The notes: a model not told the origin generated them from the letters alone. DNA of 64,000 bases from Gimesia maris (GCF_008298035.1 NZ_CP042910.1:2929001-2993000); one strand, 5' to 3'; positions 17,982 to 27,766 are shown, numbered from the stretch's first letter. A program made the numbers and translations.

Positions 17982-19316
17982 ATGGAATCACTTGGTACGA
18001 AAAAACTTTTTGTGGAACCGATCAGTTACATTCCTGAGAACAGGGAAGCTGAACTTCGATTTCAGAAACAAAAAGTAATCATTCATCAGGAACTGGTGGA
18101 TTCCCTTGATCTGTCCATGCTGGCCCAGATTTCAGAAAAGGAACTCTCTGGCGAAGTGCGTGCAGTCGCTATGGAGATCTGTGATGATCACGCATCAGTG
18201 CTTGAGGGGATTGACCGGGAAAGACTTCTGGGTGAATTATTAAGTGAGGTTTTCGGGCTGGGGCCACTCGATCAACTCATGCAGGATCCTGAAGTGAGTG
18301 ATATCCTGGTTAATCATGCCTATGAAATACATATTGAAAAGGCGGGACAATTGCAGGAGTCTGATGTCATTTTCGCTGACAATCAGCACCTGATGCGAAT
18401 TATCCAGCGGATTGTATCACGCGTTGGCCGCAGGATCGACGAAGTCAATCCCATGGTCGATGCCAGGCTCCCTGATGGCTCCCGTATCAACGCCATTATT
18501 CCTCCACTGGCGTTAAACGGCCCCTCGTTATCGATTCGAAGGTTTGGGACGAAGCCCCTGCAGATTGATGATCTGATAGAAAAAAAATCTGTCACACCAG
18601 AGATCGTTGATTTCCTGGCTGCGGTGGTTGATTCCCGGATCAGTATGTTGATTTCGGGGGGGACCGGCAGTGGTAAAACAACGATGTTGAATGCCCTGTC
18701 GAACTTTATTCCACGTGAAGAACGCCTGATTACTATTGAGGATTCAGCTGAGTTGCTGTTACAGCATAAGCATGTCGTTCGGCTGGAAACTAAAGTAGAC
18801 AACACGGAAGGTGTAGGAGAGATCTCGCAGCGACAGCTTGTGAAAAACAGTTTGCGTATGCGTCCCGACCGAATCATTGTCGGTGAGGTGCGGGGGGCAG
18901 AAGCGTTGGATATGCTCCAGGCGATGAATACAGGCCATGAAGGTTCTCTGACGACCGTTCACGCCAATGATACCCGTGATGCACTGGCCCGACTGGAGAT
19001 GATGGTGGCCATGAGTGGGTTTGATCTGCCACTGCCGGTGATCAGACAATATATCGCAAACGGAATCGGAATCATCCTGCACGTGTCTCGTCTGAAAGGC
19101 GGTCAACGTTGCATTACGAAAGTTTCTGAGATCGTCTCACTGAACAGCCAGGGAGATTACAAAGTAGAAGATATATTCGGCTTCGAGCAAACGGGAATTG
19201 ATGATCAGGGAAATGCCCAGGGTAAATTTTATGCTACGGGGTATCGCCCTGCGTGTCTCAAACGCATGGAATCATCAGGAATCAAATTGAGCCAGCAGAT
19301 TTTTGAGAAAAAGTAA
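17982..19316 (+). CDS. cpaF: Tad pilus assembly ATPase CpaF/TadA
   Basis: 444 residues, secretion ATPase of the GspE/VirB11 superfamily. Walker A is GGTGSGKT at residues 226-233. Downstream are ITIEDSAELLL (Asp box), RMRPDRIIVGEVRGAEALDMLQAMNTGH (Walker B region) and TTVHANDTRDALARL (His box). The N-terminal about 150 residues carry the CpaF extension (DPEVSDILVNHAYEIHIE). It powers pilin polymerisation at the inner membrane with TadB and TadC, which follow in the same direction. Length is normal for the family. Confidence 0.95.
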   Translation: MESLGTKKLFVEPISYIPENREAELRFQKQKVIIHQELVDSLDLSMLAQISEKELSGEVRAVAMEICDDHASVLEGIDRERLLGELLSEVFGLGPLDQLMQDPEVSDILVNHAYEIHIEKAGQLQESDVIFADNQHLMRIIQRIVSRVGRRIDEVNPMVDARLPDGSRINAIIPPLALNGPSLSIRRFGTKPLQIDDLIEKKSVTPEIVDFLAAVVDSRISMLISGGTGSGKTTMLNALSNFIPREERLITIEDSAELLLQHKHVVRLETKVDNTEGVGEISQRQLVKNSLRMRPDRIIVGEVRGAEALDMLQAMNTGHEGSLTTVHANDTRDALARLEMMVAMSGFDLPLPVIRQYIANGIGIILHVSRLKGGQRCITKVSEIVSLNSQGDYKVEDIFGFEQTGIDDQGNAQGKFYATGYRPACLKRMESSGIKLSQQIFEKK

Positions 19317-19389
19317 ATAATGAATTCAGAGACCTTTTGTCCCTGGTTTTGAGTATTGTGTTTTAACGAGTAAGTGGAGAACTCCTGTA

Positions 19390-20322
19390 GTGGACAGTTC
19401 ATCGATAGCATTGATTTGTTTTGCTGCAGTGACAGTTTTTGTACTGGCAGCTTATCTGTTTGTCCGTGATTTGACCGGAGTGGCTGGTTCCAAAGGTGAA
19501 AAGTTTTCAAAACGGCCTCGATTGCGCAGGATCCATAATGTATTTGATCAACAGCCTGCGACCAGTGTGCTGGGAAAATTCGATCAGAGTTTTGATAGAC
19601 TGGTTCTTGAGAACGGCTCTGATTTTACTCCATTCAGCGCATTTCTCCTGTTGATTGCCTGCGGTCTGGCAATTGGCGGCAGTATTTTCATTTACACAAA
19701 TCAACCGCTGGCGGGGATAGCCGGGATGATTGGGGGAATGATTGCTGTTCTGATTATTCTGCACTACCGCCGTAAAAAACGCATGCAGACCATTCAGGAA
19801 GAGCTTCCGGAAATGATCGATTTACTGGCGCGATCTACGCATGCAGGTGCCAGTCTCGAACAGGCGATTGCGATAGTTGGTGAAGAAACCAAAGGGCCAT
19901 TGAGTTTTGAATTCAGACGCTGTGCCCGCCAGCTAGATATGAATTTGTCAGTTCCAGCTGTGATGAAGTCACTTTCCAGCCGAATCCAGTTGATCGATCT
20001 GAAAATATTAACGTCTACACTAATGCTGTATCGGAAAACGGGTGGAAATCTGCCTGCGAATCTGGAACGTATGGCGGACGTGGTTCGAGATCGCATTAAC
20101 TATCGTCGCCAGATGAAGGCATCTACAGGAGCAGGACGTGCCTCCGCTCTGCTGATGACCGTAGTGGCTCCGGTAGCTTTTGTTGTGTTACTGGTTGCGT
20201 TTCCTGCTCATGTTTCCAATCTTTACACCGATCCCATTGGTAATATTCTATTGTTGATTGCAATTGTTCTGGAAGTAATCGGAATCCTCTGGGTTTCGAC
20301 CCTTTTAAGAACAGATTATTAA
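19390..20322 (+). CDS. tadB: Tad inner-membrane platform protein TadB
   Basis: 310 residues from a GTG with GGAG 10 nt upstream. It has a transmembrane helix at the N-terminus, a pair at about residues 75-120 and two at the C-terminus, with a T2SSF-type cytoplasmic domain between (LPEMIDLLARSTHAGASLEQAIAIV, LKILTSTLMLYRKTGGNLPANLERMA). This is the TadB layout. It pairs with TadC (next gene) as the platform driven by the CpaF ATPase. Confidence 0.93.
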   Translation: MDSSSIALICFAAVTVFVLAAYLFVRDLTGVAGSKGEKFSKRPRLRRIHNVFDQQPATSVLGKFDQSFDRLVLENGSDFTPFSAFLLLIACGLAIGGSIFIYTNQPLAGIAGMIGGMIAVLIILHYRRKKRMQTIQEELPEMIDLLARSTHAGASLEQAIAIVGEETKGPLSFEFRRCARQLDMNLSVPAVMKSLSSRIQLIDLKILTSTLMLYRKTGGNLPANLERMADVVRDRINYRRQMKASTGAGRASALLMTVVAPVAFVVLLVAFPAHVSNLYTDPIGNILLLIAIVLEVIGILWVSTLLRTDY

Positions 20323-20392
20323 ACGTCGATTCGGCCTTTCACAAACTGGTTGACTGTCAGAAAGATACCGGTTTTTTATTAAAGAGATTTTC

Positions 20393-21397
20393 ATGTTTAT
20401 CGAACTCGTCACCGTTGCCACTTTCCTGTTAGTCTGTTTTGTTATCTTCCTGATCGGAGACGCAATTTCAGCAGGCCATCGTACAGGCAGGAATAAGAAT
20501 TCAAAGTACGATGAACGAGGTGCCAATTATTACAAAACATCTAAGGTTGGTGTCTTCAGTCGTGCGCTTGCTGGTGTGATTCCACAATCCAGCCAGGAAA
20601 TCAGTAAAATTGAGCTCGATTTGAAACGGGCCGGTTATTATCGCTCAACGGCACTGGTCGAATATCTGGCTACTCGAAACATGCTTGTCGTTCTTGTTTT
20701 AATTGGGACGGGCGTTGGTTGTGTATTGGCAGATCCCGGTTCGAACCTGCCTGAAATTATTCTGATCGCTGGATTACTCATTGCCGGTGCAGGCTATGGG
20801 CTGCCTCGAATTGTCCTGCAAAATCAAGCAAATCGTCGTGTGCATCGCATCCAGAGAGGTCTGCCCGATGCACTTGACCTGGTGATGATGTGCCTGACCG
20901 GTGGAGTCCCATTACGCACGGCATTAGAACGCGTCACCGATGAAGTCCGTTTTTCTCACCCGGACATTGCCGTCGAATTTGAAATTATACGCAGGCATGC
21001 TGATGCAAACTCCATGGCAGATGCTTTAAAACAGTTTGCTAAACGGATCGATGCACCAGACGTGAATGCCCTGTCTTTAATGATTTCGCAGACAGAGCGA
21101 CTGGGGACAAATGTTTCGACGGCATTGATCGATTTTGCTGATGGGGTACGAAGAAAATACCGACAACGGGCTGAAGAGAACTCCAGCAAAACCAGCATCA
21201 AGCTGTTATTCCCGATCATCTTTTGCATGGCTCCCCCCATTTATATTCTGTTCTTCGGACCAGCGGTTCTTGAACTGCGTAATTTTCTGATCCGTGAACA
21301 TCGCCCGGGAGGAATTCTTGAGCCAACGACTTATGGAGATTCCATCAGTACGACATCTGAGTCAGTCCGTCAGCAGGCTGAAAATAGCGGTCTGTAA
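20393..21397 (+). CDS. tadC: Tad inner-membrane platform protein TadC
   Basis: 334 residues. One N-terminal transmembrane helix, a pair at about residues 95-145 and a C-terminal one (FPIIFCMAPPIYILFFGPAVL), flanking a T2SSF domain (GLPDALDLVMMCLTGGVPLRTALERV, LMISQTERLGTNVSTALIDFA). Paralogous to TadB in fold. Last gene of the Tad cluster on this strand; the convergent sigma-54 activator ends 79 bp downstream. Confidence 0.93.
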   Translation: MFIELVTVATFLLVCFVIFLIGDAISAGHRTGRNKNSKYDERGANYYKTSKVGVFSRALAGVIPQSSQEISKIELDLKRAGYYRSTALVEYLATRNMLVVLVLIGTGVGCVLADPGSNLPEIILIAGLLIAGAGYGLPRIVLQNQANRRVHRIQRGLPDALDLVMMCLTGGVPLRTALERVTDEVRFSHPDIAVEFEIIRRHADANSMADALKQFAKRIDAPDVNALSLMISQTERLGTNVSTALIDFADGVRRKYRQRAEENSSKTSIKLLFPIIFCMAPPIYILFFGPAVLELRNFLIREHRPGGILEPTTYGDSISTTSESVRQQAENSGL

Positions 21398-21475
21398 AAT
21401 CAGCAAACTTTACTGCGGGCTCGGAATCGCTGAGTGAAATGTGTTTTTCGAAAACAGATGGTTCTGAAATCGGGC

Positions 21476-22906
21476 TTAATTTTCAGCCTGGATTTTCTTC
21501 TTTGTAGTCGATTTCTTTTGTTCCAGCATTCCGTACTTGCGCATTTTCTTATAGAGCCCTACCCGACTGATTCCCAAAGCTTTTGCTGTAGCAGTCTTTC
21601 GGTATCCATTCTCAGAGAGCGATTTCTGAAGGAGATGTTTCTCACTGATTGCCACCTGATCTGCCAGAGATTTGCTCTCCATGTCCTGGTACAGTTTTGC
21701 CTGGTTAGACTGGTCGACTTCCACAATAATATTGGGAGAAAATTCATCGGCCGTCAATTCGCCTTGATTGGAAAACAGCACCGCTCGTTGAATCTGGTTT
21801 TTTAATTCACGCAGATTCCCAGGCCAGTGGTACTGTTTGAGCATTTCAGGCACACTGCGATGTATTTTTGATATGGTAATTCCATGTTGCTCACAACATT
21901 CCGTAATAAACTGGACAGCGAGTGGAATAATATCATGGGGACGCTCGCGGAGCGCCGGTAGCCGAAACTGGAGAACATTCAGTCGATAATATAAATCAGA
22001 ACGAAATTTGTTATTGCGGGTAAGTTCATCCAGTTCCACGTTAGCAGCGACGATAAGCCGTGCTTCAGAAATGCGGGACTCTGTGGATCCAACAGGTTCA
22101 AACTGCCCTGTCTCAATTACTTTCAGTAATTTTGCCTGGTCTTTGGATGAGAGAATATCAATTTCGTCCAGAAGCAGAGTCCCCTTTCCTGCTGCTTCAA
22201 AGCGACCAATTTTGGAGCGATCAGCGCCGGTAAACGATCCTCTCAGGTGACCGAACAATTCGCTTTCAATCAAATCGGAAGGGAGTGCACCACAGGCAAT
22301 GTTCTGAAAAGGTTCTGCGCTTCTTGGTGAGAGCTCGTGTATCATGGAAGCCAGAGTCGTTTTCCCGGTACCTGTTTCACCAACCAGAAGCAGTGTGACA
22401 TTGTGCCGGGCAATTTTTGTGATTTGATCAAGAATGGGAATCATTGCTTCGGTGTAAGTGACAACGTACCTGTTTTGATCAAAAATTCGACGCGATTCTG
22501 GCAAGTCGGTTGATTTTACCACAGGATCAATGGAATCCAGGTCATCTGCAAGTGACTGAATTTCTTCAGGTACAGGCGGGTATTCCAGATAACTGTCTGT
22601 CAGAAAGTTGGCAGACTCCAGTAGCTCAAGGGGAATAAACTGGTCAATGATGGAAACCACCTTAACGGGGGTTGTACATTGCTCGCGCATATATTGCAGG
22701 ATTGACTTCCGATCCTCAATTTCCTGAATAGACTGATCGGCACGTAAATCGATGAATAATACAGTCTGGCTCGATTCCTGAAGTGCACGCTTCAGATCCT
22801 CATGGCAGAAAATCGTTTTCAACTTCAGATTGATCTCTTCCAGTTGACAGTTGAGCTTCAATCCGATTTGGGTGTCCGAGGTATAGAGAATTCCAGGCAG
22901 GTGCAT
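21476..22906 (-). CDS. Sigma-54-dependent transcriptional activator (Fis-type HTH)
   Basis: 476 residues from the ATG at 22906, placed 6 nt after AGGA; upstream in-frame starts (ATG 22909, TTG 22927) fit less well. Residues 1-125 resemble a degenerate receiver domain (TVLFIDLRAD) without a clear phosphoacceptor set. The AAA+ domain has Walker A GETGTGKT (about residues 176-183), the sigma-54 contact loop as GSFTGA (about 223-228) and Walker B LLLDEID. A Fis-type HTH ends the protein (RKTATAKALGISRVGLYKKM). It converts closed sigma-54 complexes to open ones. Convergent with tadC and near three candidate sigma-54 pilin promoters, so it is the likely pilus regulator. Confidence 0.92.
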   Translation of the reverse strand: MHLPGILYTSDTQIGLKLNCQLEEINLKLKTIFCHEDLKRALQESSQTVLFIDLRADQSIQEIEDRKSILQYMREQCTTPVKVVSIIDQFIPLELLESANFLTDSYLEYPPVPEEIQSLADDLDSIDPVVKSTDLPESRRIFDQNRYVVTYTEAMIPILDQITKIARHNVTLLLVGETGTGKTTLASMIHELSPRSAEPFQNIACGALPSDLIESELFGHLRGSFTGADRSKIGRFEAAGKGTLLLDEIDILSSKDQAKLLKVIETGQFEPVGSTESRISEARLIVAANVELDELTRNNKFRSDLYYRLNVLQFRLPALRERPHDIIPLAVQFITECCEQHGITISKIHRSVPEMLKQYHWPGNLRELKNQIQRAVLFSNQGELTADEFSPNIIVEVDQSNQAKLYQDMESKSLADQVAISEKHLLQKSLSENGYRKTATAKALGISRVGLYKKMRKYGMLEQKKSTTKKKIQAEN

Positions 22907-22927
22907 CATGGATCCTTTTGTACTCAA

Positions 22928-23550
22928 TCAAGCAGGCTGCAATCTTATACCGTATGTCCAAATAATCTGTTCAGTCAATTTGTTGTGCTAAGAAAGTCTG
23001 GGACTTAAAGCCTGAAGGACTGAGTTGATTAGGTAGAATATAGCGGTTGTGATGATGGCGTTACGATAACAAAAGTTATCACCAGAAGCAAATATGTAAT
23101 CAGGGGTAAATAGGAAACTCGAAATAACCGGATTCATAGTAAATATTCACCCCGATCTAAAGCCAGTACAAAATATAAAAAGTACAGATTGATTTAAATT
23201 GAGAGGTGTAAATTTGTGTATATTCAGGGTGTGTGTTTCAAAGGGGGGTAATGGGTAAGTGTTATTTTCAAGCAGGCTTAAGAAAATTGGTCCTGAACTG
23301 GATTCGGAAAACTCAACTGCAGGGAAGTATGTCGCTGGTCCAGTTAATCCATTCGTACCAGTTCGTCGACGACTGCCAGAAATACATCTCATTTGTATTA
23401 CAACGCCATTAAATTTTTTTGAGATATGTCCTGGTGCATTTGTCGATTTAGTAAAACAGGAAGCTCGAGAATCAAACAGCATGGATCGCTCTGACAAGTC
23501 CGGAGATTCTTTTTTCTAGACCTCATCCATTCTGGTAATTTAAAATCCTC
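22928..23550. other. Intergenic region between divergent genes
   Basis: 623 bp, AT-rich, between the sigma-54 activator and an exported orphan protein. Short open frames exist on both strands but none has a ribosome binding site together with a recognisable product. I found no GG-N10-GC promoter or terminator here. Confidence 0.5.
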
Positions 23551-24909
23551 ATGAGCGATCGAATTCATTTCTGTATCAGTTGTTCTCTGCTGCTGTTCAT
23601 GGTGGGACTGGTCGTGGCACCATCCAGTTCTCAGTCGCCATCGCCAGAGCCACCCCGGCAAAATTACACCAGTCTTCAAACGCGACAGACTGTTCAACAA
23701 TTTTTGGATGAGGAATCCGAGCAGACTGCACTTGTCAGTCTCAGTGGAGTACTGCCAGAAAATAATAACCAGGATATCAAGCACTACATTCCGTTAAATG
23801 TCGTACCACAAATCACGGCTGGTAAAACAGAGCAACAGTCTCCAGTTTCTGCACCCAAGCCGAAGAATCAGGTTCCAAAACAGAATTGGTCATCGTCCCG
23901 TGCTGTACGTCAGAAACTCGAGCAGACAGTTGAGACAGCCAATGGTTTAATTTACCAGTCAGAGAATTCTTTTTCTCGGGGACTGCTTCCGCTGGTAGAT
24001 TACAACCTGGCATTGAATCTGGCTTACGATACTAAGATCAAGGCAGCCGAGATACAGAACCAGAGTCACGTAAAATTACAACTGTTAAATGAGAAGAGAA
24101 ACCTGATTCAGAAAGCAGTAGAGCAGTTGCAGGCATTTAATCAGCCTGCCGCTCAAGGCTGGTACGGGGATCTGGTCCATGCCAGGCTGCTTCTGGCACA
24201 AAATGATTATGAAATCGCCGGCGTTTCAAACAACCGCGACCGTCAACAGGCTGCCCTGGGGCAGGTCACCCGCCTGGCTAATGAATATCATTCCGTCCGT
24301 GAAGTGGAATTTCGAGTGGGGGAAGCGGGAATTGACGAATATCGTCGTGCTTCTCGTGCTGTAAATATTGCCAGACAAGAGCAGAATCGCTTCAGCAAGG
24401 TGAAAGATGAGACGAGTCTGATGAACTATGCAGAGGATCTCCGTCAAATCGAGACAGCAGTGGAGTGGTTTTCTTCAAACGGAGCAGGTTTGGGTAGAGC
24501 AGATCTGGTCGATCTGTCCAAAGCACATCTGAATTATGTCGAGGGGAGATACAGCCAGAATCAGAACCGAGAATCAGAAAGCCGGAAATTCTTTGCTGAC
24601 AGCTTACAACAGGCGAAAGCTGCCTGGGAATTGAGGATTGATCAGTATTATCCCAAGGGAACTGCAAATCTGCATGACATCACGACATCCTGGATTTTAT
24701 GGAATGCCTCTGGATCTGCGCTTTCAGAACTCAAGTCCAGTCAGTCTGCTAATATCAAGCAGTCATTAACTGAGGGCTTAGACCGGATGGTTAATACCGC
24801 AGATCAGATCACCGATCGCAGAGGGAGACTGGCTGGTGATATCAGCATGGTTCATTGTCTGAAGAACTCGGAATTTCTGGTGGAACTGCAAAACGTTCAG
24901 AAAAAATAA
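23551..24909 (+). CDS. Exported protein of unknown function, helix-rich
   Basis: 452 residues with a signal peptide (LLLFMVGLVVAPSSSQS, about residues 13-29). Residues 30-110 are Gln/Ser/Pro-rich and probably disordered. The remainder is almost entirely helical, with long heptad-like stretches (LQLLNEKRNLIQKAVEQL; GVSNNRDRQQAALGQV), vaguely like TolC-type or TPR helical hairpins, but no family signature is present. It lies between the sigma-54 activator and tRNA-Cys, downstream of the Tad cluster. A role in the envelope or pilus is only positional inference. Confidence 0.7.
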   Translation: MSDRIHFCISCSLLLFMVGLVVAPSSSQSPSPEPPRQNYTSLQTRQTVQQFLDEESEQTALVSLSGVLPENNNQDIKHYIPLNVVPQITAGKTEQQSPVSAPKPKNQVPKQNWSSSRAVRQKLEQTVETANGLIYQSENSFSRGLLPLVDYNLALNLAYDTKIKAAEIQNQSHVKLQLLNEKRNLIQKAVEQLQAFNQPAAQGWYGDLVHARLLLAQNDYEIAGVSNNRDRQQAALGQVTRLANEYHSVREVEFRVGEAGIDEYRRASRAVNIARQEQNRFSKVKDETSLMNYAEDLRQIETAVEWFSSNGAGLGRADLVDLSKAHLNYVEGRYSQNQNRESESRKFFADSLQQAKAAWELRIDQYYPKGTANLHDITTSWILWNASGSALSELKSSQSANIKQSLTEGLDRMVNTADQITDRRGRLAGDISMVHCLKNSEFLVELQNVQKK

Positions 24910-24933
24910 CCGTAACCGCACTCATCTGCGCAT

Positions 24934-24968
24934 AAAAAAAACAGCATCCCGAGGGAAGCTGTTTTTTT
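24934..24968. terminator. Bidirectional rho-independent terminator
   Basis: AAAAAAAACAGC (24934-24945) pairs with GCTGTTTTTTT (24958-24968), with an inner TCCC/GGGA pair. A-run and T-run flank the stem, so it can end the exported-protein transcript on + and the tRNA-Cys transcript on -. Confidence 0.85.
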
Positions 24969-24976
24969 ATTATAAG

Positions 24977-25050
24977 AGGCGCCGCCCGGATTCGAACCGG
25001 GGAATAACGGATTTGCAATCCGCCGCCTTAGACCACTTGGCTACGGCGCC
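24977..25050 (-). tRNA. tRNA-Cys (GCA)
   Basis: 74 nt on the minus strand. The acceptor stem GGCGCCG/CGGCGCC is perfect and the T-arm reads CCCGG-TTCGAAT-CCGGG. The anticodon loop TTGCAAA on a GCGGA/TCCGT stem gives anticodon GCA (25014-25016), and the discriminator base is U73, as in tRNA-Cys. The 3' CCA is not encoded and must be added. A bidirectional terminator follows 8 nt downstream. Confidence 0.97.
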
Positions 25051-25520
25051 CTGAAATTTATTGCTTCTTAACTCTGATAAACGCTTATCTGTCCAGAGTT
25101 TATTGTGTTGAAATTATTTAATCAACAGAAGCGATACAGTCATTATTCGACTCTTCTTCGTCTGGATTTGACCGAATCCTAATAACCGATCGAAGTTAGG
25201 TCAAGCATTCGGCCAGTGATCGGCAAGATTTTTGTAAGCTTCCCAGGTTAACAACAGAATGATCAGTGATGACATACGGTGATTGCAGGATCTTTGCTTA
25301 CAGAAATGGAAGCGAATATAGCTTCTGAGTGACTAACAGTCCCGCATTGGTGGCAATCCTTGCTCGATCCGTGTAGCATCGAGACTAGATCTGCCCTGCG
25401 ATTTTTTCAGAAGTCGTCTCCTGGGCAATGGTTCATAATTTCCCTTCTCAGTATTCCAGGCAAAGTCTTCAGGGATTGAGAAAAGCTTTTTCGTTACCAG
25501 AATAGACCAGTAGAAATATT
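25051..25520. other. Intergenic region upstream of the ParB-HTH-like gene
   Basis: 470 bp without a convincing gene, RNA or promoter. A TTGGTGGCAATCCTTGC stretch looks like a sigma-54 site, but GG and GC are not 10 nt apart. The tRNA-Cys promoter should lie at its left end. Confidence 0.4.
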
Positions 25521-26336
25521 ATGATTGATCATACAGACACAACAGCAAAAATGACGGAAGAACAATTAATTGATCGTGCCCGTGAAGCCTTAAGTGACAG
25601 TAGCTGGGTGATTGGCGAATGTGCTGCCCAATGGACGAAAAAATATGCCAAGGGCAGAACTGATGCTGATTTTGGTGCGATGGTCGGTTTGAGTGGTGAT
25701 CAGATTTATCAGCGTCGACGTGTCTGGGAAACGTTCGGAGATGTACGGGAACAGTACCAGCATCTCAAATGGTCGCATTACTATATCGCATTGACCTGGG
25801 ATGATGCTCCAGAATGTCTGCAATGGGCGGAAGAGAATCAGGCGACTGTTGCAGAATTAAAAGCATGGCGTCGGGCTGTAAATGGTGAAGATCTTTCTAT
25901 CTCCGAACCATTTGAAGAGTACCCAGTCGATTCCGAAGTGACATTTGTCTCAGATGAACCGATCTCGGTAAAGGATCCCTCTGAATACGGTCAGCTGGAA
26001 CGGGGAGAATCAGGTTCCCGCGAGCAGTCTGACTCACCTGCTACGGTTGGGGCTCATGCGCGTGATGTTGGAGGCACCGGCAATGACTATAGTCCTTTCC
26101 GCTCTGGAGCGGGCGCACCAGCGCCTCAAGGATCAAGTTCCGAAGTGGCTGTTGTAGCGAAGCCTGAAATCACTCCGGAGCAGGCAATTAAGCGGATCTG
26201 TTCTGCTGTGGAACGCTGTCATAAAATGTTAAGTCCCGAAGTAGTTTCGGCATTCCCGGAATTATCTCCCAAACTGAAAAAACGTTTTATCAAAGCAATC
26301 AGTGAATTGAATTCTGCTGCAGCCCGGCTTCAGTAA
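25521..26336 (+). CDS. Predicted DNA-binding protein with ParB/KorB-like helical region
   Basis: 271 residues. Residues about 10-60 are helical with a putative HTH (DADFGAMVGLSGDQIYQRRR). Residues about 75-115 (LKWSHYYIALTWDDAPECLQ and EENQATVAELKAWRRAV) follow the order of helices found in ParB-type proteins (a 'SHARALL..LEDPE..L.WAV.ELE' pattern). Residues 120-225 are acidic, Gly/Ser-rich and probably disordered. The C-terminal about 50 residues are helical again. No N-terminal ParB nuclease/CTPase motif is present, so it is not a classical ParB. Isolated gene between tRNA-Cys and the HtrA protease; function unknown. Confidence 0.65.
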   Translation: MIDHTDTTAKMTEEQLIDRAREALSDSSWVIGECAAQWTKKYAKGRTDADFGAMVGLSGDQIYQRRRVWETFGDVREQYQHLKWSHYYIALTWDDAPECLQWAEENQATVAELKAWRRAVNGEDLSISEPFEEYPVDSEVTFVSDEPISVKDPSEYGQLERGESGSREQSDSPATVGAHARDVGGTGNDYSPFRSGAGAPAPQGSSSEVAVVAKPEITPEQAIKRICSAVERCHKMLSPEVVSAFPELSPKLKKRFIKAISELNSAAARLQ

Positions 26337-26484
26337 TCTACGGACCGAAAGTGCTTAAGGGGAAAGCAGCAGTTGCGATTCTGAAGTGTTCTGACCTAAA
26401 ATATGAGTCCTTTAACTCTGTACTCAGCCTCGTTCGTTTGCTGTAAATAATCAGTTTATTTATTCTGAAACAGGGACAGACAGC

Positions 26485-27630
26485 TTGGATTCTCCATCCA
26501 GAAAATCTTCAGCGATCCAGCGCTGGTTAATTCTCATTTTAATTGTCCTGATTGTTCTGATGACAGGCGAATTGATCAGACGTCAGTTCCGACAGACATC
26601 GTATCAGTTTCCGATGGCAACAAATCTGACCCAGTCTGAAATCAGGACAATCGATCTTTTTAGAGAAGCATCACCTTCGGTGGTGCATATCCGAACGGCC
26701 GAGATCGCATTCGAACTGGGGCGATTCAGTTTGAATCAGTCGAAGACGCCGCAGGGATCTGGGAGCGGGTTCATCTGGAACCGGAGGGGGCATATTGTCA
26801 CTAACTATCATGTGATCCAAAATGCCGATGAAATGACTGTGACCCTGGCGGATAACTCGACATGGAATGCCTACCGTGTCAGAGTCGCACCTTCGAAAGA
26901 TCTGGCTGTATTAAAAATTGATGCACCTGAAAACCTGCTGAAACCCATTGAAATCGGCGCCTCTTCCAACCTGCAGGTAGGCCAGACGGTATTGGCGATT
27001 GGAAACCCCTTCGGCCTGGACCAGACTCTGACGACTGGCATTATCAGTGGATTAGGCCGGGAAATCATTTCGGTAACTGGTAGATCAATCCGAAATGTGA
27101 TTCAAACCGATGCTGCCATCAACCCCGGTAACTCAGGAGGGCCGCTGCTCGACAGCTCCGGGCGACTAATTGGAATGAATACGGCAATCTACAGTTCATC
27201 ACACGTTTACGCTGGCATTGGGTATGCAGTACCCGTTGACCTGATCAGCCGATTTGTTCCTCAATTGATCGAGTATGGAAAGATTCAGAGCCCGAGCCTG
27301 AATTTCACGGGAGTCGATGATTTTGTGACTGGCAAACTCAAAAAGAATGGCGTTTTACCCCCTTCCATCCATGGGGTCATGGTTCAGGATCTGGTCGAAG
27401 GTGGCGCAGCGGATCAGGCTGGATTACTGGAAATCAGGCGGGACGAGAGTGGGAAGATCGTTTTGGGAGACCTGATCATGCAAATGGATGAAACACCAAT
27501 TATGGGATCGAATTCACTTCTGGATGCGTTAGAAGATCATAAGGTGGGCGATGTTGTGACGCTCACGATATTCCGAAATAATCGAAAATTGAAACTCAAA
27601 GCCAAGCTGCAGGACTGGAAAAACGAGTAG
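26485..27630 (+). CDS. HtrA/DegP-family serine protease with PDZ domain
   Basis: 381 residues from a TTG with AGGGACAG upstream. An N-terminal transmembrane helix (residues about 14-29) anchors the protein with its body outside the cytoplasm. The S1C protease domain has the complete triad: His109 (TNYHVIQ), Asp139 (SKDLAVLKI) and Ser217 (NPGNSGGPLL). A single C-terminal PDZ domain (VQDLVEGGAADQAGLLEI, LGDLIMQMDETPI) completes the DegS-like arrangement. Expected role is envelope protein quality control or regulated proteolysis. It has no close operon partner; the STAS gene is 198 bp downstream behind a promoter. Confidence 0.94.
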   Translation: MDSPSRKSSAIQRWLILILIVLIVLMTGELIRRQFRQTSYQFPMATNLTQSEIRTIDLFREASPSVVHIRTAEIAFELGRFSLNQSKTPQGSGSGFIWNRRGHIVTNYHVIQNADEMTVTLADNSTWNAYRVRVAPSKDLAVLKIDAPENLLKPIEIGASSNLQVGQTVLAIGNPFGLDQTLTTGIISGLGREIISVTGRSIRNVIQTDAAINPGNSGGPLLDSSGRLIGMNTAIYSSSHVYAGIGYAVPVDLISRFVPQLIEYGKIQSPSLNFTGVDDFVTGKLKKNGVLPPSIHGVMVQDLVEGGAADQAGLLEIRRDESGKIVLGDLIMQMDETPIMGSNSLLDALEDHKVGDVVTLTIFRNNRKLKLKAKLQDWKNE

Positions 27631-27766
27631 TATTCCTGCTGCATCACTTTTCCTCAGAAACTCAACATGACTCTGGGGGGAGTACGTTAAGGATAACGTG
27701 TTGATAAATATTCGGTTTTAATAGACTTGCGTCAATAGATCTTGGACTTCGAATCGGATTTCTTGG

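Noticed and set aside
23147-23519. Short frames on both strands between the activator and the exported protein
   Set aside because: No ribosome binding site and no recognisable product on either strand.
25340-25370. TGGTGGCAATCCTTGC as a sigma-54 promoter
   Set aside because: GG and GC are not spaced by 10 nt (8 or 11), so the required geometry is absent.
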